From positions 120,660-184,659 of the forward strand of contig NZ_JAUFPS010000040.1 of assembly GCF_030409315.1 (NCBI RefSeq): a stretch of DNA of 64,000 nucleotides, read 5' to 3'. This DNA is from Mucilaginibacter flavus (GTDB lineage: Bacteria; Bacteroidota; Bacteroidia; Sphingobacteriales; Sphingobacteriaceae). Every line of letters begins with the position of its first letter. Position 1 is the stretch's first letter. The notes under the pieces were generated by a model that saw only the letters and a list, made by a program, of their open reading frames with translations, made no database searches and was not told the DNA's origin. The position numbers and the translations under genes are program-made. Shown here piece after piece: positions 1-8,879 of the stretch.

Positions 1-290
1 GTAGAAATTCTGTAGAATGCCGTTTTAGGATTTAGAAAAGAGGTTGCAATGACACTTCACACAAAAAAGTGGACAACTGTTGGTAGCGTTCAACTTGCTA
101 ACTTTAAAAAGCTTATCTTCATTTTAATGAATATTTAAACCTAACTCCGGCGCGAGTATGCAGCGAGGGCCAAAAGCGGGGCGTACTCGTGACTTTTAGG
201 TAATATGCCTGTCATAAAAGCCTATAGAGTGACTTGCTGGCTAAAAATTAACGCAGGTTTAATAAAGCCGTTGTATTTTTGTGTAATTAC
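1..290. other. Intergenic leader with one hairpin
   Basis: No convincing coding region is seen in this stretch on either strand; the only reading frames are shorter than 30 codons. Positions 153-161 and 181-189 form a 9-bp stem (CGAGTATGC against GCGTACTCG, one G-U pair) around a 19-base loop. There is no following T-run, so a terminator role is not supported. It may be a short intergenic repeat. Confidence 0.4.
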
Positions 291-1436
291 ATGGAAGTAC
301 ACAACACCCCGGTTACCAAACCCGTATTTAAACTAAATCAGCCAAACGATCAGTATAAGTTTTTGCCCTTGCCGCTGCCAACCGGCAACTATCCCTACCA
401 TTTAGATATACAGGAGGTTGTGCCTGGTATTGATACTCAAAAAATGGTGTTTCATATGGCAGGCGATACCGGCAATGTTAAGCCGGATAGCCAGGTGCAT
501 TTAATTGTTAAACAGATGGCTGCCCAGTTTAATACAATTAATGAAGCAAACCGCCCCCGCTTCCTGTTCCATTTAGGAGATATTGTTTACCATCACGGCG
601 AAGCAGACCGGTATGCTAAGCAATTTTTTAAAACGTTTGAACAATATCCGGCTCCCATATTTGCCATAGCGGGTAATCATGATAGCGATGTTAATCCGGC
701 AAGCGCCGTTCCATACCAAAGTCTGGAGGCTTATACCGCGGTATTTTGCGATACCGTTTCAAAGCCTGTTTCCTTTAGTGGCGGCGCTACAAGGAAAAGT
801 ATGACACAGCCCAACCCTTACTTTACCTTAAAAACGCCTTTGACCAACATTATTGGCCTGCATACCAACATACCAAAATACGGCACTGTAACGCCCGAGC
901 AACGGGCCTGGTTTGTAAATGAACTGGTTACCGCCGATGCCGAAAGACCGGATAAAGCGTTATTGCTTTGCCTTCACCACGCCCCCTACTCTGCCGATAC
1001 TAATCACGGCTCAAGCCAGTTGATGATTGAATTATTGAACGACGTGTTTGAGGAAACCGGTATTCGCCCGGATATGGTATTTAGCGGACATGTTCACAAC
1101 TATCAACGTTTTAACAAATTATACCCGGATGGTACCGTAGTGCCTTTTATAGTTGCGGGCGCGGGCGGGTTTGATGAGCTTAATTTAATTGCCCAGCCCG
1201 ATGATGATCGGTATAGCAATGAAAGCGATTTATTTGACGATGTGGTGTTACAAAACTACCGCGACCGCGAACATGGCTTTCTGAAAATGAGTATCGAAAA
1301 ACGCGCCGAGGGTTTGGCTATCACAGGAGAATATTATACAGTTACCTTAAATAATGGCGAGTCGACCGCGACGCTGGCAGATGAGTTTGCAGTACCTGCC
1401 TCACAAAAGCAGGGCGGCGATCTTATTTACAGCTAA
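291..1436 (+). CDS. Metallophosphoesterase (calcineurin-like)
   Basis: A 381-residue protein of the calcineurin-like phosphoesterase superfamily, expected to hydrolyse phosphomono- or diesters with a two-metal centre. The metal-binding blocks appear in the usual order: AGDTGN near residue 58, LGDIVYHHG near 96, GNHDSD near 128, LHHAPYS near 229 and SGHVHNYQR near 265. ATG at 291 is preferred over an in-frame TTG at 279. No signal peptide is evident, so a cytoplasmic location is inferred. It stands alone, with a small membrane gene convergent downstream. The substrate cannot be read from the sequence. Confidence 0.85.
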   Translation: MEVHNTPVTKPVFKLNQPNDQYKFLPLPLPTGNYPYHLDIQEVVPGIDTQKMVFHMAGDTGNVKPDSQVHLIVKQMAAQFNTINEANRPRFLFHLGDIVYHHGEADRYAKQFFKTFEQYPAPIFAIAGNHDSDVNPASAVPYQSLEAYTAVFCDTVSKPVSFSGGATRKSMTQPNPYFTLKTPLTNIIGLHTNIPKYGTVTPEQRAWFVNELVTADAERPDKALLLCLHHAPYSADTNHGSSQLMIELLNDVFEETGIRPDMVFSGHVHNYQRFNKLYPDGTVVPFIVAGAGGFDELNLIAQPDDDRYSNESDLFDDVVLQNYRDREHGFLKMSIEKRAEGLAITGEYYTVTLNNGESTATLADEFAVPASQKQGGDLIYS

Positions 1437-1454
1437 TAAACAGAAAGCCGCGGT

Positions 1455-1613
1455 TTAAATCTTAATATGCTTTTCGTGGTATTTCTCGGGCTTCAAATCT
1501 TCCAGGGTCATTTCTTTGATCACCTGTTTCCCGTCTTTTATATTTTGCCTTGCAAGTAACACCACAATGCCAAGGGCTATTATAACAATTAAAGCTATCA
1601 ACAGATAGTTCAT
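1455..1613 (-). CDS. Small single-pass membrane protein (52 aa)
   Basis: A short open frame from ATG (1611-1613) to TAA (1455-1457), encoding 52 residues. Residues 3-21 are a strongly hydrophobic Leu/Ile/Val helix, followed by a charged cytoplasmic-type tail rich in Lys and Glu (NIKDGKQVIKEM, then PEKYHEKH). This looks like a genuine small transmembrane protein. No family is recognised. It is convergent with the metallophosphoesterase and lies next to a tRNA-like remnant. Function unknown. Confidence 0.55.
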   Translation of the reverse strand: MNYLLIALIVIIALGIVVLLARQNIKDGKQVIKEMTLEDLKPEKYHEKHIKI

Positions 1614-1631
1614 GGTTGTTTATTTTTTTGA

Positions 1632-1695
1632 TGTAGAGGAAGGGATCGAACCTTCAGCATGCTGCCAACCAGCGCTCTACGCAATATAAGCTTCG
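1632..1695 (-). pseudogene. tRNA-like remnant
   Basis: On the minus strand the segment carries a perfect T-arm (1639-1655: 5-bp GAAGG/CCTTC stem, loop TTCGATC) followed by CTCTACA in the place of a 3' acceptor strand. Upstream are TAGAGCGC, as found at the 3' side of a D-arm, and GCTGGTTGGCAGC where an anticodon arm should be. The anticodon arm is several bases short, no 5' acceptor strand pairs with CTCTACA, and no CCA is encoded. It is best read as a decayed tRNA or an integration scar. Confidence 0.35.
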
Positions 1696-1699
1696 GGCT

Positions 1700-2005
1700 A
1701 ACCTTGTCATTATCCCAATTAAACTATTAACTGACCTTATTATTAATACTAAAGAACGTTTTACAAGTATTTATTAACGCCACAAAAATAGCCAGGCTAT
1801 GATACCTCATCGTTAAATCCACATGATATAATTGTTGTATCCGGTAATTTTTTATCGTTTAAATTGACGCTGCTTTTTATAGCCCAAAAGTCTTTATGCA
1901 TATTTAACACAACTCAATCAATAACATAACAATTTGTTAATCAAATATTTTACATAATTAGCTGTTTTTTGTAGCAGTTATTAAGCATTATAAATAAAGC
2001 AGGCT
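1700..2005. other. Intergenic region upstream of the phosphate transporter
   Basis: About 300 bases of AT-rich DNA without a supportable gene. It presumably holds the promoter of the PiT transporter gene. No confident -33/-7 pair, operator palindrome or terminator could be picked out. Confidence 0.3.
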
Positions 2006-3430
2006 ATGATCTCATTGTTTAGTATGGTTACCCTCCCTTTTATAGGCGAAATTGACCTGAGTGGTTCCGTACTTATCGTATTTTTCATTTGTTTTTTGGC
2101 GGTAGTTGCTTTTGAGTTTGTTAATGGTTTTCATGATACGGCCAACGCCGTTGCTACGGTTATTTATACCAGGGCGCTAAAACCGGTGTATGCCATTCCC
2201 TGGTCGGGTCTTTGGAATTTTCTTGGCGTTTTTTTAGGTGGTGTGGCGGTTGCTATGGGCATATTAAAACTGGTACCCCTAAATGAACTGATGGGTTTGC
2301 CGGTTAAAGTAGGTGCCTGCCTGGTATTGGCAGTTTTATTAGGTTCCATTATCTGGAACCTGGGCACCTGGTACCTTGGCATTCCCTGCTCCAGCTCACA
2401 TACGCTTATTGGTGCCATGATTGGAGGCAGCCTGGCCTTTACCTTATATTATGGAGGCAGCGGTGTAAACTGGGCAAAAGCAGGCGAAATTGGTTCGTCG
2501 CTGGTGCTATCGCCGGTAATTGGTTTCGGCGCTGCCTGGCTGGTGATGTACCTGCTTAAAAACGTATTCAAATCGGCACACCTTTTTCATATCCCGCAGG
2601 GCGATGATGATCAGCCACCATTGTTAACCCGACTGCTGCTGATCACTACCTGTACCTTGGTAAGCTTTTTTCATGGCAGTAACGACGGGCAAAAGGGGGT
2701 TGGGTTATTGATGCTGATCATGATCGCTTTTCTGCCTGCAAAATTCGCGGTTAATCATGCCATCCCTAACGATAAAATATTGCTATCGCTTAACCAAACT
2801 GAGCAGGTTATTCAAAAATACACGGGCACTAACCGGCCCGATCAAAGCCTGTTTGTAAAGCTAAATACCTCCATCGAACAAACCAAAGCGCAGATCAGCA
2901 ATAAAGACCCTAAAAACGCTGCCAAAAGCTACAGCTTTCGTAAACAGATACAAGCGGTAATGAAAAACATTAAAGCCGTAACAGAAGATGAAAAGATAAA
3001 ATTGGACAACAACGATAAAGCTGAATTGAGCAAAGCAGCTAAAGACTTAGATAAGATAACCGATTTTGCACCTATATGGGTTATTGCCACCATCTCCATA
3101 TCGCTTGGCCTGGGTACCATGATAGGCTGGAAACGTATTGTGGTAACCATAGGCGAAAAGATAGGCAACCAGCACCTCAACTACGCCCAGGGTGCCACTG
3201 CCGAAATTGTTGCCGCGTCAACCATTGGCCTCAGTACAGGGTTTGGTTTGCCGGTAAGCACCACGCATGTTTTATCAAGCGGTATTGCCGGGGCGATGGT
3301 AGCATCCGAAGGCACAAAAAACCTCAACAGCGGTACCATAAAAAACATTGCCATCGCCTGGGTACTTACCCTACCGGTATCTATAGCGCTATCATTTTTG
3401 CTGTTTATGCTTTTCCATTTGTTTGTTTAA
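2006..3430 (+). CDS. Inorganic phosphate transporter, PiT family
   Basis: A 474-residue integral membrane protein of the PiT family (PF01384), an inner-membrane phosphate symporter. The N-terminal signature VNGFHDTANAVATVIYTRAL lies near residues 39-58, and the matching C-terminal half-repeat has FGLPVSTTHVLSS near residue 410. A second signature, FFHGSNDGQKG, occurs near residue 221. Between the two halves is a soluble, lysine-rich and probably helical insertion (about residues 255-350), which I recall as common in Bacteroidota PiT proteins. A universal stress protein gene follows after 32 bases and may be co-transcribed. Confidence 0.9.
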   Translation: MISLFSMVTLPFIGEIDLSGSVLIVFFICFLAVVAFEFVNGFHDTANAVATVIYTRALKPVYAIPWSGLWNFLGVFLGGVAVAMGILKLVPLNELMGLPVKVGACLVLAVLLGSIIWNLGTWYLGIPCSSSHTLIGAMIGGSLAFTLYYGGSGVNWAKAGEIGSSLVLSPVIGFGAAWLVMYLLKNVFKSAHLFHIPQGDDDQPPLLTRLLLITTCTLVSFFHGSNDGQKGVGLLMLIMIAFLPAKFAVNHAIPNDKILLSLNQTEQVIQKYTGTNRPDQSLFVKLNTSIEQTKAQISNKDPKNAAKSYSFRKQIQAVMKNIKAVTEDEKIKLDNNDKAELSKAAKDLDKITDFAPIWVIATISISLGLGTMIGWKRIVVTIGEKIGNQHLNYAQGATAEIVAASTIGLSTGFGLPVSTTHVLSSGIAGAMVASEGTKNLNSGTIKNIAIAWVLTLPVSIALSFLLFMLFHLFV

Positions 3431-3462
3431 AAACCGTATTAATTGTATATTAACATATCACG

Positions 3463-4284
3463 ATGAAACAGATTCTTGTAGCTTCCGATTTTTCAAAAAG
3501 CGCCGCCAATGCCATGGAATACGCCCTGGGGCTGGCCAAGGTATTGCATATGGATATCTGTGTGATACACGCCATTCACCCTACCGAAGGCATCGATAAT
3601 AATATCTACAACGCTATTTTTATTGAAGACTATTACAATAACAAACGCCAGGCCCTTAGAAGCTGGGTTGACGAGCATACCGATAAAGAAGAGGTTAAAG
3701 ATGTTGAGATAACAACTCTATGTGGCGTAGGCTTCCTAAAAAATGTAATTGGCAAATATGCCGAAGAAAATAAGGTAGAGCTGTTGGTTATGGGCATTAC
3801 CGGCTCAACCGGGATAGCCGGCATAGTGGGCAGCAACGTAAGTATTATGGTTTCTAAAATGAAGATCCCTACACTTATTATCCCTTTGGAGAGCAAGCTT
3901 CCCAAAATGCCCACCATTACGCTGGCTACAGATTACGAAACCCGCTTATCTGCCGAGGATGTAAAAGCGCTTAACGAAATGGTCAGAGCTTTTGGATCTG
4001 AAAAAATGCAGGTGTTATATGTGGTAGAAAAATCGGGCAGTCATTACCTTAAAAGCCGCGAGGAAAAATTACGCGACCTGATAACCCATGCCGACCTGGA
4101 GTTCAACTACATTAACGATAGCAAACCGCTAAACGGCATCATGGAGTTTGTAGAAAAACAAGAAACCGATTTGCTTTGTCTTGTAAAACATCATCATAAC
4201 ATCGTTTACCGCCTTTTCAACAAAAGCACCGTTAACCAGGTAATGAACCGTTCTGTTAAAGCGATATTGGTTTTGCACGAGTAG
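3463..4284 (+). CDS. Universal stress protein, tandem UspA domains
   Basis: A 273-residue cytoplasmic protein with two UspA-like domains. Domain 1 spans about residues 1-140. It opens with KQILVASDFSKSAANAMEYA and carries the nucleotide-binding type stretch GITGSTGIAGIVGSNVS near residues 110-126. Domain 2 (about 150-273) is degenerate and lacks a clear GxxG(S/T) loop. Tandem Usps usually bind ATP or AMP and act in stress tolerance; the exact role here is unknown. Its position just after the phosphate transporter suggests a shared transcript. Confidence 0.85.
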   Translation: MKQILVASDFSKSAANAMEYALGLAKVLHMDICVIHAIHPTEGIDNNIYNAIFIEDYYNNKRQALRSWVDEHTDKEEVKDVEITTLCGVGFLKNVIGKYAEENKVELLVMGITGSTGIAGIVGSNVSIMVSKMKIPTLIIPLESKLPKMPTITLATDYETRLSAEDVKALNEMVRAFGSEKMQVLYVVEKSGSHYLKSREEKLRDLITHADLEFNYINDSKPLNGIMEFVEKQETDLLCLVKHHHNIVYRLFNKSTVNQVMNRSVKAILVLHE

Positions 4285-4355
4285 GTGTTGGCAATGTAAA
4301 ATCACGTTAGGGCTCCATTGAAAAAAGGAAATCACGTGATTTATAGAACTGTCAC

Positions 4356-4434
4356 GAGGCACGAAGCAATCTCCCAACATTACAGAGTGAACCTGTGAGG
4401 CCGATGTGCATGTGTAGAGATTGCTTCGTACCTA
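4356..4434. repeat. Long inverted repeat, CACGAAGCAATCTC family
   Basis: Arms at 4356-4373 and 4417-4434 (GAGGCACGAAGCAATCTC against GAGATTGCTTCGTACCT, near-complementary) enclose a 43-base spacer. The element lies between two convergent genes and could form a hairpin in transcripts from either side. Its form matches dispersed intergenic repeats of Bacteroidota; this is the only copy seen in the window. Confidence 0.6.
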
Positions 4435-4466
4435 TACATGATAAGTTGAAAAAAACAAAGAGGACC

Positions 4467-4537
4467 GTCAGTCTGAGCCTGTCGAAGACTCGCGCGCAGA
4501 GGCCTTCGCCCGCGTGCTTCGACAGGCTCAGCATGAC
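4467..4537. repeat. Long inverted repeat, CTGAGCCTGTCGAAG family (copy 1)
   Basis: Arms at 4467-4488 and 4517-4537 share CTGAGCCTGTCGAAG and its complement, closed by GTCA/TGAC ends, with a GC-rich spacer. A second member with the same arms is at 56981-57061. Placed between convergent genes, it may serve as a bidirectional transcription stop, but no U-tract is present. Confidence 0.7.
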
Positions 4538-4644
4538 CCCATTTTTTTGATGTTGTCATTTCCACTTTCAGAGTTCCTGGATTTACAAACTCGCAATTAC
4601 GATTCTTTTTGTACTATTTTACTTTTACAAAATAAGAGTCTTCA

Positions 4645-7155
4645 TCAATACCTCTCTTCCACCAACCTTACCGGCCCAAGCAATCCCGAAGCCACTAACT
4701 CAGATTTTTTATCAAAATATTTCCAGGTGGTAAAGCAAAACCTGCCGGAAGATGGCCGGGGATTGTTTTGCAAAAACCAATCGGGAAACTCTTTGAGGTA
4801 CTCGCCGCCCTTTTGATGACCGGGGAGCCATTCACAATCGGCAGGCTCCTGCTCGTCGCCTATCAACCGGTTTGCCCAAACATTGCTTACTTCTATTTTA
4901 AGCTGATTAACCGTTTTTAATTGCGATACAGGCACTTTGATACGCCATGGGGCAGTCCAAACTACGCCTACTTCTTTATCGTTAACAAATACTTTGGCTA
5001 TACAGTTCACAATACCCAGATCCAGGTATAGGTTCCTGTTCGTCTTTTTTAAAATAGAATCGGGGAGATTAAATGACTTGGAATACACCGCTGTTCCGCT
5101 GTAGTATTTGATGCCTTTGTTGGTATTATCTGTCCAATCGGTTAAAGCGGCAAAAGTAACGGGCGATTGAGGGCCGCCCCATTTGCTATCAAATTTCACT
5201 TTCCAGGGCCCGTTTAATTCCAGCAATGATTTATCCGATGGAAAGTTTGGCCGCTTACTAACAACCGCGGCCACTTTTTTGCGAAATACAATAAAAAAAC
5301 TTTGCGAATTAACAAACCTGAGGTTGATAACAGTGTGTTTCCCTTCCTGTTTAAACTGAGCAATTTCCCGCATTTCACCGCTTACGGGGTCCCACAATTC
5401 GGGTTGCATACTGGTTATGTTAAAGCTGCAATTTACCTGCCCGCTGTAGCGCGATACGTTGGCTACAAAGTAGATGTCGGCATTGTCATCCTTACGATGG
5501 ATATCTTTAATCACCATATTACTGCTGCCAATTGCAGCGCTAAAATCTTCAATTGATTTAGGCACATAATGCCCCCATTGTAAAACGCCATCACAGCGCT
5601 GCAAATAGCTTACAAAAGCTTTGGCCGGTTTCCACCAGGTTTGGGTACGATCAAAATGGGTACCCCATTGCCCCATGCTGTTGCCGGGCTGATACTTATC
5701 GTCCCAGGGTTGGTGTACAAACCTATGGATCATAATTTTATTAACCCCTACGCAAAAAGCTTCATCGCCAATCGACTTGAGCCAGGCAGGGGTTTCGGTC
5801 CATTTACTATCCTGGGGTAAACCGGTAAATGCTTCGGCCGCCAGTATATTTTGCCCATATCTCCTTAATGAAGTAATCACGGGTTCCAATTCATAGGGCG
5901 CATAAACACCATCGTGCGTCCAAAATTCGCCCATTACATTGGTAACGTTTGGCAATACATCATCTGAGCGCCAGGGGCCGCCATAAGGCTCACAAAAGAA
6001 TTTAAGATTTGCCGCTTTTAGTTTTTTAGCAATGGTTGCAAAATAAACCTCGTGATACAAATCCTGTATTGTTTCATAAAAATCATCTTTAAAACGCGAG
6101 GTTTGTTCCCTTCCCTCAATAATGCGACCAGCAAAAGCGGCCAAGTATGGATAAAGGTCATAACCCCGCCTTAGTGAAAACTGCTCGCGCATTTTGGGTG
6201 TCCAGGTAGGGTCGTTTTCTTCGGCGCTATCAAAATAAACATGGTCTACCGTGTTGCCTACAAATTCGCCAAGGTGGCTTTTCAATTCGCCAACTATATG
6301 ATCAATATGAAAATCGACAGCTTCCTGGCTCATTTTATCGCACTCAAAGCCGGTGGCCTGCCATTGCGCGGGCTGTACTTTGGCCCCCATGGTGGTATGC
6401 CCAAAACGATAAATAGTCCAATCGCCGGTTGGTGGCTCCCAGGTTAATTTACCGGAGGCATCCATTTTGGTTGATAAATCAATAACCTCCAGTTTAGTTA
6501 CTACATCTTTGGCGGGCATAGCCAACACCACAATATCCCTGTAATAACTCTTACGTTCGGGCACATCCGGAATTTCTACCTTGCCGCTTTGAGGGTCATA
6601 AACCGGGAACCTTTCGTTTGATTTAAGGTTTACTGTTGGCCTGTCCAAATCAATCACCTGCACACCCTTGCCGCCGCTGACATTCTTTTTTGAAAAGCAC
6701 AGCTCCTGCATAGATAGCTCGGGCGTAATCCAAACGCCGCCGCTGGTGGCGTAGCCCGCGCCGTTGAATAGCCCCATGGTCATGTTCAGTCGTTTTGATT
6801 CGCGGGCGGCATGCTGTACCAGTTTCCACCAGGGTTCCGTCCAGGCTATAACATCTGGTGTTGGGTCTTTAGCTATCTGGTTGGCCCAGGGTGTGGTAAT
6901 ATCGGCAAGGCCAAGCATGGTGGTTGAGTTAAAGCCTTCGTCCTTTAAAGCTTCCAAATCTTTGGTGATCCCTTTTTCGGTTACATTGGCACCCATCCAC
7001 ATCCAAAGCACACCAGGTTTTGCAGACTCGGGCGGATTAGTAAACAGTTTTTCGGGATTAACCGCAAGTGTTTTTGAACTGGAGGCAACAACCTGGGCAT
7101 TGGATGGATTTGTAAAAAGCAAAAACAGTAACAAGGCGGTTATAGGCAGTTTCAT
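4645..7155 (-). CDS. Glycoside hydrolase, GH106-like (alpha-L-rhamnosidase family)
   Basis: An 836-residue exported protein with a cleavable signal peptide ending near NPSNAQ (residue 20). The opening PGVLWMWMGANVTEKGITKDL, the block TMGLFNGAGYATSGGVWITPE and HVYFDSAEENDPTW are typical of the GH106/PF17132 barrel, whose characterised members release alpha-L-rhamnose. The C-terminal third (about 630-836) reads as a sugar-binding jelly-roll (NLYLDLGIVNCIAKVFVN). It is shorter than the roughly 1000-1100 residues usual for the family. Last gene of the operon with the 3-keto-glycoside hydrolase and oxidoreductase, after a 195-base gap holding a repeat. Substrate not proven. Confidence 0.75.
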   Translation of the reverse strand: MKLPITALLLFLLFTNPSNAQVVASSSKTLAVNPEKLFTNPPESAKPGVLWMWMGANVTEKGITKDLEALKDEGFNSTTMLGLADITTPWANQIAKDPTPDVIAWTEPWWKLVQHAARESKRLNMTMGLFNGAGYATSGGVWITPELSMQELCFSKKNVSGGKGVQVIDLDRPTVNLKSNERFPVYDPQSGKVEIPDVPERKSYYRDIVVLAMPAKDVVTKLEVIDLSTKMDASGKLTWEPPTGDWTIYRFGHTTMGAKVQPAQWQATGFECDKMSQEAVDFHIDHIVGELKSHLGEFVGNTVDHVYFDSAEENDPTWTPKMREQFSLRRGYDLYPYLAAFAGRIIEGREQTSRFKDDFYETIQDLYHEVYFATIAKKLKAANLKFFCEPYGGPWRSDDVLPNVTNVMGEFWTHDGVYAPYELEPVITSLRRYGQNILAAEAFTGLPQDSKWTETPAWLKSIGDEAFCVGVNKIMIHRFVHQPWDDKYQPGNSMGQWGTHFDRTQTWWKPAKAFVSYLQRCDGVLQWGHYVPKSIEDFSAAIGSSNMVIKDIHRKDDNADIYFVANVSRYSGQVNCSFNITSMQPELWDPVSGEMREIAQFKQEGKHTVINLRFVNSQSFFIVFRKKVAAVVSKRPNFPSDKSLLELNGPWKVKFDSKWGGPQSPVTFAALTDWTDNTNKGIKYYSGTAVYSKSFNLPDSILKKTNRNLYLDLGIVNCIAKVFVNDKEVGVVWTAPWRIKVPVSQLKTVNQLKIEVSNVWANRLIGDEQEPADCEWLPGHQKGGEYLKEFPDWFLQNNPRPSSGRFCFTTWKYFDKKSELVASGLLGPVRLVEERY

Positions 7156-7242
7156 TTATGGATTATTGTTATAAGGGGAAATTACTGAAAATTAAAACAG
7201 GAAAAAAATGAAAGGCAGTAAATGTCCGCACAAGCCCCCGAC

Positions 7243-7265
7243 GGCGAGACGCATATTTGCGCCTC
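7243..7265. repeat. Short palindrome GAGACGCA/TGCGCCTC
   Basis: GAGACGCATATTTGCGCCTC forms a near-perfect palindrome in the 195-base gap upstream of the GH106 gene. A related half, GGGAGACGCAATTATACCTC, follows at about 7315-7334. It could be a repeat unit or a processing hairpin inside the operon transcript. Confidence 0.4.
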
Positions 7266-7350
7266 CCGCAGGTAATTCGGAATTACGTGAAGTTAACGTG
7301 ATCAATTTGCACACGGGAGACGCAATTATACCTCTCTACAAAAAAGAAAA

Positions 7351-8874
7351 CTACAACTTCAACTCGCCCCAACCCTGTCGGTAACTCCGGCGGATGTATT
7401 GGTTGGCAGGTTCAAAGTTGGTGATCTTCATATTTTCACCATCCCATTTCAGGCCGGTGTACCTGCCGCTAAACTTATACCCTTCCATGTTGCCATACAC
7501 CGGGTCATTTCGTTTTATCTTTTCACGCAGGTTAAATGTACGCAACAGCAGGTTACCCATCAGCACGGTTTCTGTAAGCGGGCCGGCATACCCCTCAAAT
7601 GGCGAATCAACTTCCATTTTACCGTAACCTGCAATGCTGGCATCAACCCATTGCCACCAGTGGCCATCCATACCACCGGCTATGCGTGGATATTTTTCGG
7701 GCACGTTCACATCTTTATTCAATGAAAGCGGCAACAACCTTGGGTGACTGCCTCCCCATCCGCAGGAAACCTTCCCTTTGGTGCCTATAAAAACAGTGCA
7801 ACCCTCAAAATCATTCTCGCCGGGAAAATCGCCTAAAGCTTCGTTCATATTCAAGGCCGGGTCAAGTTCTGTAAGGCGTTCGGGGGTTATGCCGCCGTCC
7901 ATCCAGTGCAGGTCCAGATTTTTACCGTTTTGTTGTTTAAATTTAAACTTAATAGAGCTGGATACCGGGCCGCTTTCGGGGTAAATCCCTTCTTTAAAAA
8001 TACCACTGTAAACGGTGCTGGCACTGCCCGATACTTCGGTTGGATATCCTAAACCAAGCAATTTGAAAGGCGGCCCCATAATGTGGCAGCCCATATCGCC
8101 CAGGGCACCTGTGCCAAATTCCCACCAGCCACGCCAGTTAAAAGGGACCAGGTTATCAATGTAGTTAGTTGGTTTGGCGGTACCCAGCCAAAGATCCCAC
8201 TTGAGCCCCTTAGGTATTGGCGGACTTGCTTTGGGCCATTGAATGCCCTGCGGCCAAACGGGCCTATCCGTCCAGCAATAAACTTTTTCAATATCGCCAA
8301 TCAGGCCGGCCTCAAACCATTCGCGCATGGTGCGCATACCATCGCATGATGCACCCTGATCGCCCATTTGGGTTACTACTTCATATTTTTTTGAGGCCTC
8401 GGTTAATATCCGCGCCTCGTAAATATCATGTGTTAGCGGCTTTTGCAGGTACAGGTGCTTTTTAAGCTGCATGGCACTCAAACCAACCAAGGCGTGGTTA
8501 TGGTCTGGAATGGCCACGGTAACGGCGTCAAAGTTTTTGTGGTGTTTATCAAACAGTTCGCGCCAGTCGTGGTAAAAAGGGGCTTTCGGAAATTCCTTCC
8601 GGCGCGGCGCGGCCTGCCTGTCGTCAACATCACATAAAAAGGCGATGACAGCGTTCTTCTTGGGCGCTGTAGCAAAATGGTGAATATCATTCTCCGCTTC
8701 GCCACCGCACCCTATGGCGGCTATATATAATTTATCGCTTGGCGCGGTATAGCCTTTGCCGCCTAACACAAACCGGGGCACTATATAAAAACCAGCTGTT
8801 GCAATAGCCGCTTTTTTTATAAAATCGCTACGGGTAATGTTGTTTGTTGATTTATTTTCTTCGGTATTTTCCAT
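7351..8874 (-). CDS. Gfo/Idh/MocA family oxidoreductase, exported type
   Basis: A 507-residue NAD(P)-dependent sugar dehydrogenase. An export-type N-terminus (ITRSDFIKKAAIATAGFYIVP) resembles a Tat leader but has only one of the two arginines. The Rossmann fold begins at YIAAIGCGGEAEND (about residue 49). The usual EKP motif appears as QKP in YLQKPLTHD, keeping the key lysine. The family oxidises sugar hydroxyls, often at C3. It starts 5 bases after the DUF1080 gene, so the two are surely co-transcribed, consistent with a route that oxidises a glycoside at C3 before cleavage. Substrate unknown. Confidence 0.85.
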   Translation of the reverse strand: MENTEENKSTNNITRSDFIKKAAIATAGFYIVPRFVLGGKGYTAPSDKLYIAAIGCGGEAENDIHHFATAPKKNAVIAFLCDVDDRQAAPRRKEFPKAPFYHDWRELFDKHHKNFDAVTVAIPDHNHALVGLSAMQLKKHLYLQKPLTHDIYEARILTEASKKYEVVTQMGDQGASCDGMRTMREWFEAGLIGDIEKVYCWTDRPVWPQGIQWPKASPPIPKGLKWDLWLGTAKPTNYIDNLVPFNWRGWWEFGTGALGDMGCHIMGPPFKLLGLGYPTEVSGSASTVYSGIFKEGIYPESGPVSSSIKFKFKQQNGKNLDLHWMDGGITPERLTELDPALNMNEALGDFPGENDFEGCTVFIGTKGKVSCGWGGSHPRLLPLSLNKDVNVPEKYPRIAGGMDGHWWQWVDASIAGYGKMEVDSPFEGYAGPLTETVLMGNLLLRTFNLREKIKRNDPVYGNMEGYKFSGRYTGLKWDGENMKITNFEPANQYIRRSYRQGWGELKL

Positions 8875-8879
8875 GGCTA

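Noticed and set aside
1632..1695. A functional tRNA
   Set aside because: No 5' acceptor strand pairs with the 3' end and the anticodon arm is too short.
3076..3453. A 125-codon frame within the phosphate transporter in another phase
   Set aside because: Rich in His, Cys and Arg as expected from an out-of-frame read; the transporter frame is continuous and conserved.
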